Assembly (NCBI RefSeq): GCF_017488845.2
Contig: NZ_CP083370.1
Span: 1,488,001-1,552,000, forward strand
Reading direction: 5' to 3'
From: Ensifer canadensis
Lineage (GTDB): Bacteria > Pseudomonadota > Alphaproteobacteria > Rhizobiales > Rhizobiaceae
DNA: 64,000 nucleotides
Below the pieces are notes generated by a model. The model made no database searches. It saw nothing but the letters and a program-made list of their open reading frames with translations, and was not told the DNA's origin. Each line of letters starts with the position of its first letter. Positions within the stretch are counted from its first letter, which is position 1. Below are positions 1 through 11,809 of the stretch, piece after piece. Position numbers and translations under genes: made by a program.

Positions 1-11
1 CGGAAAACTTC

Positions 12-875
12 GTGAAACGCCCATTTCTGCAATCCACGCTTCGTGAGCTGCATCTTGTCGTCAAGGCGCCACGCCTCTGGGCAACCTTTGCTGCAGTCGT
101 GCTGATCTTTTGGGTCACGGGGCCCTATGGCACTGCCGAACGCCTGGCTGTCGTGCCGCGGCTCGGGTTCTGGCTCGTGCTGCACGCCGTCACCTGGGCG
201 ATCGCAATCGTTTCGGCCGTGCTTGCCAATGGCCTGCTGCGCGAAAAGGTTGCCTCCGGTTTCGTTCGCATGATGATCGGTGCAGCCGTTGCCAGCATAC
301 CGATCGGCCTCGTGACCACCGCGATCGGCTCGGCGACCTTTTCGGCCATTCCAACAGTCGCTGACGTCATGACGGACATCGCGACCGGCCTGTTCCTGTC
401 GCTCTTGTTCTGCACCTTGACCTGGATGACGATGAACACTGAATTCGCCTTGGAGCTGAATGACGCCGGCACCACCGCAATCGCGTCCGACGAGGCCGGG
501 CAACAGACGTCCCGCAACCCGGCTCTTCTCAAGGAGACGGGCCGGGTACCGCTGCTTCTGCGCCTGAAACCCGCCAATCGCGGCCTGCCGCTGCACGTGA
601 CGGTTAGCGATCACTACACGGAAGTGACGACCACTCTCGGCCGTGAACTCGTCCTGTTGCGCTTCGCCGATGCGCTCGGTGAACTCGGCCCGGTGGCGGG
701 CCTGCAGGTCCATCGTTCCCATTGGGTGGCGGACGCGCATGGTGCACGCCTCGTCCGTGATAACGGTCGCATGACGATCCTGCTTTGCGATGGAACCGAA
801 GTGCCGGTGAGCCGCACCTATGCTGCGGCCGTGCGGCAGCGCTGGGGTTATCGCCTTCCTCGATCGCGTCCTTGA
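12..875 (+). CDS. LytTR-domain membrane-anchored transcriptional regulator
   Basis: Probable DNA-binding regulator. The first ~140 residues hold four hydrophobic segments (about residues 22-42, 52-75, 85-110 and 125-142). After a short linker, the C-terminal ~100 residues look like a LytTR DNA-binding domain: it opens near 'LPLHVTVSDHYTEV', ends 'VSRTYAAAVRQRWGY', and has the typical 'vhRSHWV' strand. It has no receiver domain, so the membrane part presumably senses the signal (inference). The start used is GTG at 12. The frame stays open to the window edge, so the true start could lie upstream. The target genes are unknown. Confidence 0.75.
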   Translation: MKRPFLQSTLRELHLVVKAPRLWATFAAVVLIFWVTGPYGTAERLAVVPRLGFWLVLHAVTWAIAIVSAVLANGLLREKVASGFVRMMIGAAVASIPIGLVTTAIGSATFSAIPTVADVMTDIATGLFLSLLFCTLTWMTMNTEFALELNDAGTTAIASDEAGQQTSRNPALLKETGRVPLLLRLKPANRGLPLHVTVSDHYTEVTTTLGRELVLLRFADALGELGPVAGLQVHRSHWVADAHGARLVRDNGRMTILLCDGTEVPVSRTYAAAVRQRWGYRLPRSRP

Positions 876-926
876 CCGTCCCGCTTTGACAATCCTATTG
901 GCACCAGGGAAATTGTGGAGGGAGGC

Positions 927-1178
927 ATGGTCATGAAGGCGTTGCGGCTCGAGGCGATTGACGACCTGTTCCTGGGTGAAGTGAACTTCCTGCGTAAGGT
1001 GGACGCCTGCTCCCGGCCCTGGTGACCTGCTGGTGCGCGTCGAGGCGTGTGGCACCGACAGGCACCTCTTGCACGGAGGATCGCGCGGCACGTTTCGCTC
1101 GATGAAGCCGCCAGCGTGATTGCCCATCCGCCTGCTGCCGGCGAGGTCGAGGTTCTGGTGGTACCGGGCGTGATTTGA
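927..1178 (+). pseudogene. Remnant of zinc-dependent alcohol dehydrogenase
   Basis: A good ribosome site (GGAGGGAGG, 917-925) precedes ATG 927 (or 933). The reading 'MKALRLEAIDDLFLGEV' is a typical zinc-ADH N-terminus, but this frame stops at 1023. The next frame continues the family sequence from about 1012 ('GPGDLLVRVEACGTDRHLLHG'), with the usual GICG of the zinc/catalytic loop shortened. From 1089 a third frame gives 'HVSLDEAASVIAHPPAAGEV', the C-terminal end of the same family, stopping at 1178. Only about 45 N-terminal and 30 C-terminal residues survive of some 340. It is therefore a gene broken by a frameshift and a large internal deletion of about 270 codons. Confidence 0.8.
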
Positions 1179-1396
1179 CGGCCCGCATGCGGCTTTGGGA
1201 CCGCCGTCCGACACGTTGCAAAAGCCCATGCCGAAATATGTCGGCTTTCCTGTCGATTCCGGAATTTTCGGGGTTTCGCTTGCAGATACATTTGCCTATA
1301 AGCCGCTTCTAGCCTGAAAAGACCATCAATGCGTGCCCGGCCGGTGACCTCCCACTTTGGCCGGTTTTTCGCGCAGCTAGAAACGGATGACCGACC
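1179..1396. other. Intergenic region upstream of carB
   Basis: It contains no open frame with recognisable protein content. AT-rich bases around 1280-1302 (TTGCAG and TATAAG) resemble promoter hexamers but are only 11 bp apart, so I do not call a promoter. The carB leader and promoter should lie here. Confidence 0.4.
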
Positions 1397-4888
<3,492 letters not shown>

Positions 4889-4901
4889 TCGAACGACGGC
4901 T

Positions 4902-4927
4902 GCGCGCATCTTTGGGTGCGCGCAGTT
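4902..4927 (+). terminator. Hairpin after carB
   Basis: A perfect 9-bp stem (CTGCGCGCA / TGCGCGCAG) with an 8-nt loop starts 14 nt after the carB stop. It has no T-tract, as is common for terminators in GC-rich alphaproteobacteria. Confidence 0.5.
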
Positions 4928-5097
4928 GGGCCGCTGACGAGCGGCGGCTCGATGCTCAGCCGAAATCGCTCTACGAGTGCGCAATCTCCCCCTCATTGTT
5001 GTGAACGCCACCTGAACGCCGGGTTCAGCCTAGGTTCGGTCGCCGGGTGCTTACATGCCCACATGCGCTCCCAAGTCGGAAAGATCCGGCACTGCGC

Positions 5098-5418
5098 ATG
5101 GGATGGGGCAACATCGTGCAGGTCTATTTCTTCGATTTGTATTGGGGCGACGAGCGCTTTGTCGACGAGGACGGCATCAGCCACTTCGACGAAGGTTCCG
5201 CCCTGTATTACGGCCAGCGAATTGCCGACAAGATTGGCCGCGATGCCGACTATGGATCGCTGAGGGTCCATGTGCGCTCGGGCAGCGGCGAGATTCTGGC
5301 GACGATTGCGCCGTCAGACGGTCGTGGCCGTGAACAGGACGCTTTGATCGGTCGAGGCAGCCTTGGCGTATTCCGCCGCCCCACCGAAACCGCCGCCGCC
5401 CTGCCCACGGCCTGGTGA
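5098..5418 (+). CDS. DUF6894 family small protein
   Basis: A small soluble protein of about 100 residues whose core 'VYFFDLYWGDERFVDEDG' and strand 'LRVHVRSGSGEILATI' fit the DUF6894 family, which is common and multicopy in rhizobia; its function is unknown. Candidate starts are ATG 5098 or, perhaps better, GTG 5116, which follows a GGATGGGG ribosome site at 5101. A longer frame from 5047 adds non-conserved residues. The stop at 5416-5418 directly abuts the last codon of the converging MFS gene, with no spacer. The proline/alanine-rich tail after about residue 85 is not conserved-looking. Confidence 0.65.
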   Translation: MGWGNIVQVYFFDLYWGDERFVDEDGISHFDEGSALYYGQRIADKIGRDADYGSLRVHVRSGSGEILATIAPSDGRGREQDALIGRGSLGVFRRPTETAAALPTAW

Positions 5419-6909
5419 TCAATCGACCGTCACGGGCCGCTGTGCCCGAGCCTCGCTGCGTGTTGGCCTTCGGCTGCGCGCAAGCCGGACAGTCCTGATG
5501 CCGAAGAACAACGACGCAACCGAGATCACGCAACTCAAGGCAAACACCGCTAACAGCGCGTCGCGCATGACGGCCAACCGTGCGCCTTCATCGAAGCCGC
5601 GTATGTTGGCGGTCAGCCCGAAGACGGCTGCGCCGACTGCGTAACCTGCGGATTGCAGCGTCGGCAGCAGTGCCGAAGTCTTGTCTCGCTCAGGGGGCGG
5701 CGACACATCCATCAGCAATTGGCTGAGCGTGCCCCAGCAGACGCCGAAGCCGGCACCAATGGCAATTTGACCTGCGAAAACCAACCGAAACTCCGCTGTC
5801 GCGATCGCGACCGTCAGGCCGATGAGCCCGAGGCAAAGCAGCAGTGGCCCGACCCAGATCAATCGTACACGCAGATCATGCGAGCGCAGGCTCGCCACCA
5901 GAATGGCGGTCAAGCTCCACGACATCGCCATCAGCGCGCTCGAGAATCCGGCGGCCGTCGGGCCGAAATTCCAGAGGTGTTGCAAGCCGTAGACGAGATA
6001 GACGGAGCCGGAAGCCTGCGCCAACGGCATCAGCAGAATGATCCAGAGGCCGGTGCCGAGCGGGCGCCCGATCGAAAATGCGCCAAGCGGGAGAATTGAG
6101 TGCCTGGAGCGACGGTCGAGATGCACAGTGTTGACGAGAACGGCGATCGCTACGACCACGAGCGCCGCCATGGCAAATCCGTTCTGGAGCATATTCGAAA
6201 CCGAGATCAGCAGTATGCCCAGGCCAAATGCGATCAGGCGAAAAAGCGGAATGGGTTGCACGATCTGCGCCGAAGCCGACCGTCTGGGTACGATGGCAAG
6301 GACCAGCGCAATAAAGATGGCGGCGGCGGGAATGTTGACGAAGAAGGCCGCACGCCATGACCAGTGTTCGGTGAGAAATCCTGAAATGAGCGGACCGGCA
6401 AAGGCAGCACTTGCCCAGACGATGGCCTCTGCACCGAAGACCTTCGGCACGAGCCGAGGCGGGAAAAGCTCCGGGATCAGTGCATAGCAAATAGCGGCAA
6501 TGATGCCCTCGCCCAGCCCTTGAAACAGCCTTCCGACCAGGACCTGCGGCATGCTCGTCGCCAACGTCGCAATCACTGTGCCGGTGACGAAGACAAGCGC
6601 TGCTGCGATCAACGCATTGCGGGCGCCGAAGCGCGCCTTGAGATTGGCAGCCAATGCCCCGCCGATGATTGCAAAGACGAGATAGAGGGTGAAGGCCCAG
6701 GAGAGCAGTGCCGCACCGCCAAATTCCTCGACTGCCGTCGGGAGCGCGGTCGAGATGAAGAACTCGTTGAAGGCAAAGAGCGCGACACCGAGGCAAAGCG
6801 TCACGGTCGCCGCCAGATGGTTGGGTTGCAACAACTCGGCCCAACGCCCTTCCGCTTCTGAATGGCCCTCGGCTTTCCCTGCGTCGCGGTCGTCTTTTGT
6901 CGTGCTCAT
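5419..6909 (-). CDS. MFS drug/efflux transporter (QacA/EmrB-like)
   Basis: Inner-membrane exporter of 496 residues with about 14 predicted hydrophobic helices, as in the DHA2-type multidrug exporters. A soluble ~40-residue N-tail precedes helix 1 ('[19 protein letters not shown]'). The motif-A-like loop '[13 protein letters not shown]' follows helix 2, and the motif-C-like stretch '[17 protein letters not shown]' is in helix 5. The start chosen is ATG 6909, giving MSTTKDDRD; a longer frame to 6999 would run through the promoter. A perfect SoxR-type box sits 47-66 bp upstream, so expression is probably induced by redox-cycling compounds, which may also be substrates (inference). soxR itself is not in the window. 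Confidence 0.88.
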   Translation of the reverse strand: MSTTKDDRDAGKAEGHSEAEGRWAELLQPNHLAATVTLCLGVALFAFNEFFISTALPTAVEEFGGAALLSWAFTLYLVFAIIGGALAANLKARFGARNALIAAALVFVTGTVIATLATSMPQVLVGRLFQGLGEGIIAAICYALIPELFPPRLVPKVFGAEAIVWASAAFAGPLISGFLTEHWSWRAAFFVNIPAAAIFIALVLAIVPRRSASAQIVQPIPLFRLIAFGLGILLISVSNMLQNGFAMAALVVVAIAVLVNTVHLDRRSRHSILPLGAFSIGRPLGTGLWIILLMPLAQASGSVYLVYGLQHLWNFGPTAAGFSSALMAMSWSLTAILVASLRSHDLRVRLIWVGPLLLCLGLIGLTVAIATAEFRLVFAGQIAIGAGFGVCWGTLSQLLMDVSPPPERDKTSALLPTLQSAGYAVGAAVFGLTANIRGFDEGARLAVMRDALLAVFALSCVISVASLFFGIRTVRLARSRRPTRSEARAQRPVTVD

Positions 6910-6947
6910 CCTGTCATTTCCGTGTGTTCGTCGTTTCGGAAACAGAA

Positions 6948-6978
6948 CTGTTACGACCTCAACCGCGGTTGAGGTAAA
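6948..6978 (-). promoter_or_regulatory. SoxR-type promoter of the MFS gene
   Basis: On the minus strand TTTACC (6973-6978) and TAACAG (6948-6953) are 19 bp apart. The spacer contains the perfect palindrome ACCTCAACCGCGGTTGAGGT (6956-6975). A 19-bp spacer, a TTTACC -35 that overlaps the palindrome, and CCTCAA/TTGAGG half-sites are all features of the E. coli soxS promoter bound by the MerR-family regulator SoxR. Confidence 0.8.
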
Positions 6979-7064
6979 GCCCATTATCGAGGATGTCAAA
7001 TTGGTAGGAGCGTCTGCAAGTTGCGCCCCCCAAGTGAAGGACGCGGTGGATCATGGCGAAAAAT

Positions 7065-7153
7065 CTGGCATTGGCAGTTTCCTTTCTGCTATAAGAACGG
7101 TTCGGATATTTCGGACGGTTCCGGTGCTTGCGCGCCGGAGACCGTTTTCTTTT
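7065..7153 (+). promoter_or_regulatory. greA promoter region and attenuator-like leader hairpin
   Basis: TATAAG (7090-7095), with an upstream TG, is a likely extended -10; I see no well-spaced -35. About 20 nt downstream, ACGGTTCCGG (7115-7124) pairs with CCGGA-g-ACCGT (7135-7145), a 10-bp stem with one bulge. It is followed by TTTTCTTTT (7145-7153). This is an intrinsic terminator placed before greA and would yield a leader RNA of about 50 nt. Confidence 0.6.
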
Positions 7154-7158
7154 GCGTT

Positions 7159-7180
7159 GGCGCCGCCCCCCAGCGGCGCC
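7159..7180 (+). promoter_or_regulatory. Second hairpin in greA leader
   Basis: A perfect 8-bp GC stem (GGCGCCGC / GCGGCGCC) with a CCCCCA loop ends 24 nt before the greA start codon. It could compete with the upstream terminator or affect initiation (inference). Confidence 0.45.
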
Positions 7181-7204
7181 TCGTGCTTGATGAAGGACAT
7201 TGAA

Positions 7205-7681
7205 ATGGTCGACAAAGTGCCGATGACACAGGGTGGATTCGTCAACCTGCAGGAGGAGCTGCGCTGGCGCCAGCAGGAAGAGCGACCACGAATCATCGAG
7301 GCCATCGCCGAAGCACGCGCGCATGGCGACTTGTCGGAAAATGCCGAGTACCATGCCGCCAAAGAGGCTCAGAGCCACAACGAGGGTCGCGTCGGCGAAC
7401 TCGAAGACCTGATCGCGCGCGCCGAAGTCATCGACCTGTCGAAGATGTCCGGCTCCAAGATCAAGTTCGGTGCCAAGGTGAAGCTCGTCGACGAGGACAC
7501 CGAGGAAGAAAAAACCTACCAGATCGTTGGCGATCAGGAAGCGGACGTTAAGGCTGGACGCATCTCCATCTCGTCGCCGATCGCCCGCGCGCTGATCGGC
7601 AAGGAAGTCGGCGATTCCATCGAAGTGAACGCACCCGGCGGTTCCAAGGCCTACGAAATCCTCGCGGTAAACTGGGGCTGA
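7205..7681 (+). CDS. greA: Transcription elongation factor GreA
   Basis: Rescues backtracked RNA polymerase by stimulating transcript cleavage. The 158 residues are the usual length. The N-terminal coiled coil carries the acidic tip '[18 protein letters not shown]' (about residues 37-54), whose Asp/Glu pair projects to the polymerase active site. The C-terminal FKBP-like domain ends '[18 protein letters not shown]' and 'YEILAVNW'. ATG 7205 follows GAAGGAC at 7192-7198. A longer frame from 6689 is only an upstream read-through. The leader holds a terminator-like hairpin, suggesting attenuation. greA next to lpsB is the order I recall for S. meliloti. Confidence 0.96.
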   Translation: MVDKVPMTQGGFVNLQEELRWRQQEERPRIIEAIAEARAHGDLSENAEYHAAKEAQSHNEGRVGELEDLIARAEVIDLSKMSGSKIKFGAKVKLVDEDTEEEKTYQIVGDQEADVKAGRISISSPIARALIGKEVGDSIEVNAPGGSKAYEILAVNWG

Positions 7682-7698
7682 TCGCCCCTTTGGGGCGA
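7682..7698 (+). terminator. Hairpin directly after greA
   Basis: TCGCCCC (7682-7688) pairs with GGGGCGA (7692-7698) around a TTT loop, immediately after the greA stop. There is no U-tract. Confidence 0.45.
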
Positions 7699-7768
7699 CG
7701 GTTCCGCTTCGCCCCGATCCCCCTGCCTCCAAGACATTGACTGTCGCATGCGCAAGGAGAGCGATTCC

Positions 7769-8824
7769 GTGGCTGACATCCGGGACGTCGAGGTGATCGC
7801 TCCCAATTTCAAGCGGCGCCTCTCGGGCGTTACCTCGACAATCATCCAACTCATCCCGATCCAGCGCGCGCTGGGTCAGAAGATCGCGGTGCTCGGTCCG
7901 GGTCTTCCCGACAGTCTGCCTTCGATCAGGTTTCTCGATCTCCTGCATCTCTGGAAAGCGCCCGACGGCCGGCGCTGCCGCGTCTGGCACGCTCGGCGCA
8001 ACGTCGAGATGTTGCCGGCGATCATCCTGCGCGATCTCCTGCGCATGAAGTTGAAGATTGCCTTCACCTCGGCATCCCAGCGCCGCCATACGGGCTGGAG
8101 TAAATTTCTGATCGGCCGTATGGATGCGGTGATCGCGACAAGCGGCAAGACAGCCGCCTATCTCGAAGTGCCGAACGACGTCATCCTGCACGGGATCGAT
8201 ACCATACGGTTCCAGCCGCCCGTCGATCAGCATCAGGCGAAGGCCGCACTTGGCGTCGATCCGGCCCAGAAATTCGTCGGCTGCTTCGGGCGGGTCCGCC
8301 GTCAGAAGGGCACCGATCTCTTCGTTGATAGCATGATCGCCCTCCTGCCCTGCCGTCCAAGCTGGAGCGCGATCGTTGCCGGTCGGGCGACGGGTCCGCA
8401 TGTGGCATTTGAAAACGAGCTCAAGGAGCGCGTCGCCAAAGCCGGGCTTGCCGAGCGTATCCTGTTTGTCGGTGAACACACCAACATTCCCGACTGGTAC
8501 CGGGCGCTCGATCTTTTCGTCGCGCCGCAGCGCTGGGAAGGATTCGGTCTGACACCGCTCGAAGCCATGGCAACGGGCGTTCCCGTCGTGGCGACCGATG
8601 TCGGCGCATTTTCCGAACTGGTTGTGAGCGGTGCAGGCGAAACCGGGACGATCGTCCCGGCCGATAACCTTCAAGCCATGGTCGAGGCGACGGCCGCGTT
8701 CATGGATGGTGACCGGCGGCGCACAGCAGCGGGTGCGAATGGCCTTGTCCGCACCGCCACTTCGTTTGCGATCGAAGGCGAAGCGGCCGCCATCAATTCA
8801 GTGTACGAACGGCTGATGCGCTGA
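7769..8824 (+). CDS. lpsB: LPS core mannosyltransferase LpsB (GT4 family)
   Basis: GT-B fold glycosyltransferase that adds a sugar (mannose in the related rhizobial LpcC/LpsB enzymes) to the lipopolysaccharide core at the cytoplasmic face of the inner membrane. The N-terminus 'IRDVEVIAPNFKRRLSGVTS' and the motif 'VWHARRNVEM' are typical of this branch. The C-terminal half holds the GT4 motif 'APQRWEGFGLTPLEAMATG', with its E-x7-E pair. I chose GTG 7769 because AAGGAG at 7754-7759 is 9 nt upstream and the product is then 351 residues; ATG 7748 would add seven residues. It converges on lpsE, with 23 bp between stops. Confidence 0.88.
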   Translation: MADIRDVEVIAPNFKRRLSGVTSTIIQLIPIQRALGQKIAVLGPGLPDSLPSIRFLDLLHLWKAPDGRRCRVWHARRNVEMLPAIILRDLLRMKLKIAFTSASQRRHTGWSKFLIGRMDAVIATSGKTAAYLEVPNDVILHGIDTIRFQPPVDQHQAKAALGVDPAQKFVGCFGRVRRQKGTDLFVDSMIALLPCRPSWSAIVAGRATGPHVAFENELKERVAKAGLAERILFVGEHTNIPDWYRALDLFVAPQRWEGFGLTPLEAMATGVPVVATDVGAFSELVVSGAGETGTIVPADNLQAMVEATAAFMDGDRRRTAAGANGLVRTATSFAIEGEAAAINSVYERLMR

Positions 8825-8847
8825 CCGGCCTAGTGGCCGACTGCCGC

Positions 8848-9870
8848 CTATTTCTTCGAGGCGAACAGCTTCAAATAGGCGTTGGTGATGGCCTGTTTGG
8901 AAAACTGGTTCATCAGCGTTTCGTAGCCGCGTTCTGCCAAACGCGACCCGATCTGTCGGTCGTTTGCTATGCGCTCGATGGCGTGGCCGAAACCCTCGGC
9001 ATCGCCGATATCGACCATCAGGCCGTTTTCACCGTCGCGCATGAACCATTGCGGTCCTTCAGAGCGGCTTGAAACGACTGGCGTGCCCTGCGCCCAGGAT
9101 TCGAGAATAACGTTGCCGAGTGGTTCATGGCTTGACGCCATGACGAAGATGTCTGCGGCGGCCAGGAACGCACGCGTGTCCTTTTGCCAGCCGGCAAATC
9201 GCACCCGGCCCGAAACACCGAGATCGATGGCAAGCTTTTCGAGGTTTTCGCGCTCTTCCCCATCTCCGACAAGCCAGAGATACGCACCCGGCACCTTGGC
9301 GATCGCTTCGATCAGCGTATGGAAGCCCTTGCGCTCAACGAAGCGGCCCATCGACATGACGACCGGCGCGTCGTTCGGCGTATCCAGCGTGGCGCGGCTG
9401 ACGGCAGCGACGCGTTCGGTATTGGTGAAATTGGAGATAACCTCGACGTCGCGCTTCCAACCGATTTCGCGCACATGCGCGGCGATGCCAGGAGTGTTGC
9501 AGACGAGGCAGTCGGTGTTGCGGAAGTAGTCGAGCCGCGGCGGGTAGTCGCCGAGCCGCGAGATCTTGATGCAACCCTTGTAGTTCGGCATCAATTCGCT
9601 GGCACGGGGCGCCCATGCCATAAGAGCATCCGGCTTCCACGTCTTGGCGAGCCGTGCTGTCTTCCATGGAAGAAGGATGCGGTCGACCGACAGGTTCCGG
9701 AAATGGCTCTCTTTGATTCCGACGGAAGGGCTGATGTCCTTGCGCCAGATCCGATCCGGTCGAATGATCGCCTTCTGTTCAACGCCGCGCTCGGCAAAGG
9801 CATTGACGAGATGGACGAAGAAACGCTCGGCGCCACCATCCTTGCCGAAGTGAAAATGGACGAGTTTCAT
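8848..9870 (-). CDS. lpsE: LPS glycosyltransferase LpsE (GT4 family)
   Basis: A 340-residue GT4-type glycosyltransferase for the LPS core. 'HFHFGKDGGAERFFVHLVNA' marks the acceptor-side N-terminal domain, 'VVMSMGRFVERKGFHTLIEA' the interdomain linker and 'ASSHEPLGNVILESWAQG' the nucleotide-sugar E-x7-E motif. The ATG at 9870 overlaps the stop of lpsD (ATGA, 9867-9870), so translation is probably coupled; a longer frame to 10038 would overlap lpsD and is rejected. It is very similar to LpsD along its length, so the pair looks like a tandem duplication. The name rests on order and family, not on activity. Confidence 0.85.
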   Translation of the reverse strand: MKLVHFHFGKDGGAERFFVHLVNAFAERGVEQKAIIRPDRIWRKDISPSVGIKESHFRNLSVDRILLPWKTARLAKTWKPDALMAWAPRASELMPNYKGCIKISRLGDYPPRLDYFRNTDCLVCNTPGIAAHVREIGWKRDVEVISNFTNTERVAAVSRATLDTPNDAPVVMSMGRFVERKGFHTLIEAIAKVPGAYLWLVGDGEERENLEKLAIDLGVSGRVRFAGWQKDTRAFLAAADIFVMASSHEPLGNVILESWAQGTPVVSSRSEGPQWFMRDGENGLMVDIGDAEGFGHAIERIANDRQIGSRLAERGYETLMNQFSKQAITNAYLKLFASKK

Positions 9871-10898
9871 GTTTGCTTCGAACCCCGGGCAAACAGCTCG
9901 AGGTAGGTCTCTGAGATCACCTGCTCCGAAAAACGCTTGGCAAGCGTATCGCGCCCACCTTCGCAGAGGCGCGTGCGAAGCGCCGGGTCGTCGCGCAGCC
10001 GTTCGATAGCGATTGCCAGACCCTCCGCATCGGCACAATCAACCATCAGTGCGTCCTGGCCATCCGTCATGACCCAGGACGGCCCCTCGGCGCGAGACGC
10101 AATAGTGGCTACTCCCGCACCCCACCCCTCAAAGCAGACGTTGCCCAAAGGCTCATGCAATGATGTGATCGCGAAGGCATCGCCCGCCGACAGGTAGCCA
10201 TAGGCGTTCGTCTTCCAGCCAGGAAAGCGCACACGGTCCCTTATGCCGAGTTCTTCTGCAAGCCGTTCGAGGTTGGCGCGTTCGGGACCATCGCCCAGCA
10301 GCCAAAGATAGGCGCCATTGACCTTGGCGACGGCGCGCAGCAGATGATCGAAGCCCTTTCGCGGCACGAACCGCCCCATGCCGACGACGACAAAGGCATC
10401 CTCCGGCGTTTCGAGGTCTCGGCGCTCTATCGCGGCCGCCGGCGTTGCCCGTGTGAAGTTGGCGATCACTTCGACCCCACGCTTCCAGCCGAGCTTTCTG
10501 ACGCGATCGGCGATATCGGGTGTTATGCAGACGAGCGTCTCGACATTCGTGTAGTAACCGAGGTGCTCCGGATAATCGCCAAGTCGGGAAATGCGGAAGG
10601 CCTTGTTGTAGACAGGCATGAAACGGCTTGCGCGAAGCTGCCAGGCCATGATCACGTCGGGTTGGAACTCCCGCAATATCCGCTGCATGCGTGCCTGAAG
10701 GACAAAGCGCGAGAGCGAAATTCGGCGAAAGACGCCTTCGTAGATCTTGCCGCAATGCTCCAGCTCTTGACGCCAGCTTCTGTCGGGCCTGATCAGCATG
10801 CGCTGCTCGACACCACGATCATGCAATGCGTTGACGAGATTGACGAAGAACCGTTCCGCTCCACCGTCCTTGCCAAAATGGATATGCATCACTTTCAT
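9867..10898 (-). CDS. lpsD: LPS glycosyltransferase LpsD (GT4 family)
   Basis: A 343-residue paralogue of LpsE. It shares the N-terminus 'IHFGKDGGAERFFVNLVNAL', the linker 'VVVGMGRFVPRKGFDHLLRA' and the donor-site motif 'SLHEPLGNVCFEGWGAG'. It probably transfers a sugar to the LPS core in the cytoplasm. ATG 10898 is preceded by AGGTG. Its stop overlaps the lpsE start by 4 bp and it begins 18 bp after the lpsC stop, so lpsC-lpsD-lpsE form one minus-strand operon. Which sugar and linkage each enzyme makes cannot be read from the sequence. Confidence 0.85.
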   Translation of the reverse strand: MKVMHIHFGKDGGAERFFVNLVNALHDRGVEQRMLIRPDRSWRQELEHCGKIYEGVFRRISLSRFVLQARMQRILREFQPDVIMAWQLRASRFMPVYNKAFRISRLGDYPEHLGYYTNVETLVCITPDIADRVRKLGWKRGVEVIANFTRATPAAAIERRDLETPEDAFVVVGMGRFVPRKGFDHLLRAVAKVNGAYLWLLGDGPERANLERLAEELGIRDRVRFPGWKTNAYGYLSAGDAFAITSLHEPLGNVCFEGWGAGVATIASRAEGPSWVMTDGQDALMVDCADAEGLAIAIERLRDDPALRTRLCEGGRDTLAKRFSEQVISETYLELFARGSKQT

Positions 10899-10916
10899 AA
10901 AATCACCTGGATGCTT

Positions 10917-11726
10917 TCAATGCAGAGCGGCATCATCGTTGTTGGGACGCTTACTGAGTGCGTGCCTCTGATAGATTTTTGCGGCGGTCAAGAATGCGTA
11001 TACGGCGCCCGTCATGGCTTCGATGAAGCCCGGAAAGCCACAGCGCCAAAGCCCGTTTCGGAAATAGAGACGATAAAAGTAAAGCGGTGGGCTGAACAGC
11101 ATCTTGTATGGCCGCGGTGGTTTTCCGGCCGCTGCCTGCTGATCCGCCTTCAGCGTGGAGTACTTGTTTTCCTTCAGGATCTGTTCGTCGATAACAAGCG
11201 GACGATAATGAAGCAGGCTGCCTTTGCTGGCGGCGCCAACATGACCATCGGGTACGATACCCTCGTGCACTTTCTGACTGAGGTCGTAGCGTCCCCTGCC
11301 CTTGCGGATCAGGCGCAGATTTCGCCTCTCATGCACGCGCACCGGCGTATAACCGTAACCGATCAAATAGGGGCGGCGCGCCACGCGCCAGCCGACCGTC
11401 TCGGCCGGCCCGTCAAGCAGCGACGGCAGAAGCGCCTTCAGCGGTTCATCAAGGCGTTCGTCGGAGTCGATGTTGAAGCACCAGGGTTGCGTGCACTGGT
11501 CCAGCGCGAACTGTTTCTGGCCCGCATAGCCCCGCCAGGGCTCGTGCATGAAGCGGATCGGCCATCCATTATCGATGAAGGATTGCACGAGCGCGGCAGT
11601 GCCATCCGTCGATCCCGAATCGACGATGACGATCTCGGCGCACTGCTCGAGGCTCTCGATGCAGTTGCCGAGGTAGGCCTCTTCATTCTGGCAAATGATG
11701 AAGGCGGAAAGCGGAAGTTTGCTCAT
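10917..11726 (-). CDS. lpsC: LPS glycosyltransferase LpsC (GT2 family)
   Basis: A 269-residue family-2 (GT-A fold) glycosyltransferase, first gene of the lpsCDE operon. 'LSAFIICQNEEAYLGNCIES' begins the nucleotide-binding fold. 'EIVIVDSGSTDGT' and 'CFNIDSDERLDE' carry the metal/donor-binding aspartates (a DSD version of DxD). The motif 'YDLSQKVHEGIV' is found in the WaaE/KdtX-like branch, which adds a core sugar. ATG 11726 (MSKLPLSAF) is preferred; GTG 11738 adds four residues. It probably acts before or alongside LpsD and LpsE in core assembly (inference from the operon). Confidence 0.85.
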   Translation of the reverse strand: MSKLPLSAFIICQNEEAYLGNCIESLEQCAEIVIVDSGSTDGTAALVQSFIDNGWPIRFMHEPWRGYAGQKQFALDQCTQPWCFNIDSDERLDEPLKALLPSLLDGPAETVGWRVARRPYLIGYGYTPVRVHERRNLRLIRKGRGRYDLSQKVHEGIVPDGHVGAASKGSLLHYRPLVIDEQILKENKYSTLKADQQAAAGKPPRPYKMLFSPPLYFYRLYFRNGLWRCGFPGFIEAMTGAVYAFLTAAKIYQRHALSKRPNNDDAALH

Positions 11727-11809
11727 GGATGACGCCACTCAACTTCGGTCGTGTCTGCGTTCTCCAAGGGAGCCTCGCTGCCGTTGCGGATCCGCAAGTG
11801 TTCCGGTTC

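Noticed and set aside
6909-6999. Longer N-terminus for the MFS exporter
   Set aside because: The extension would run through the SoxR box and -35/-10 elements; ATG 6909 is the natural start.
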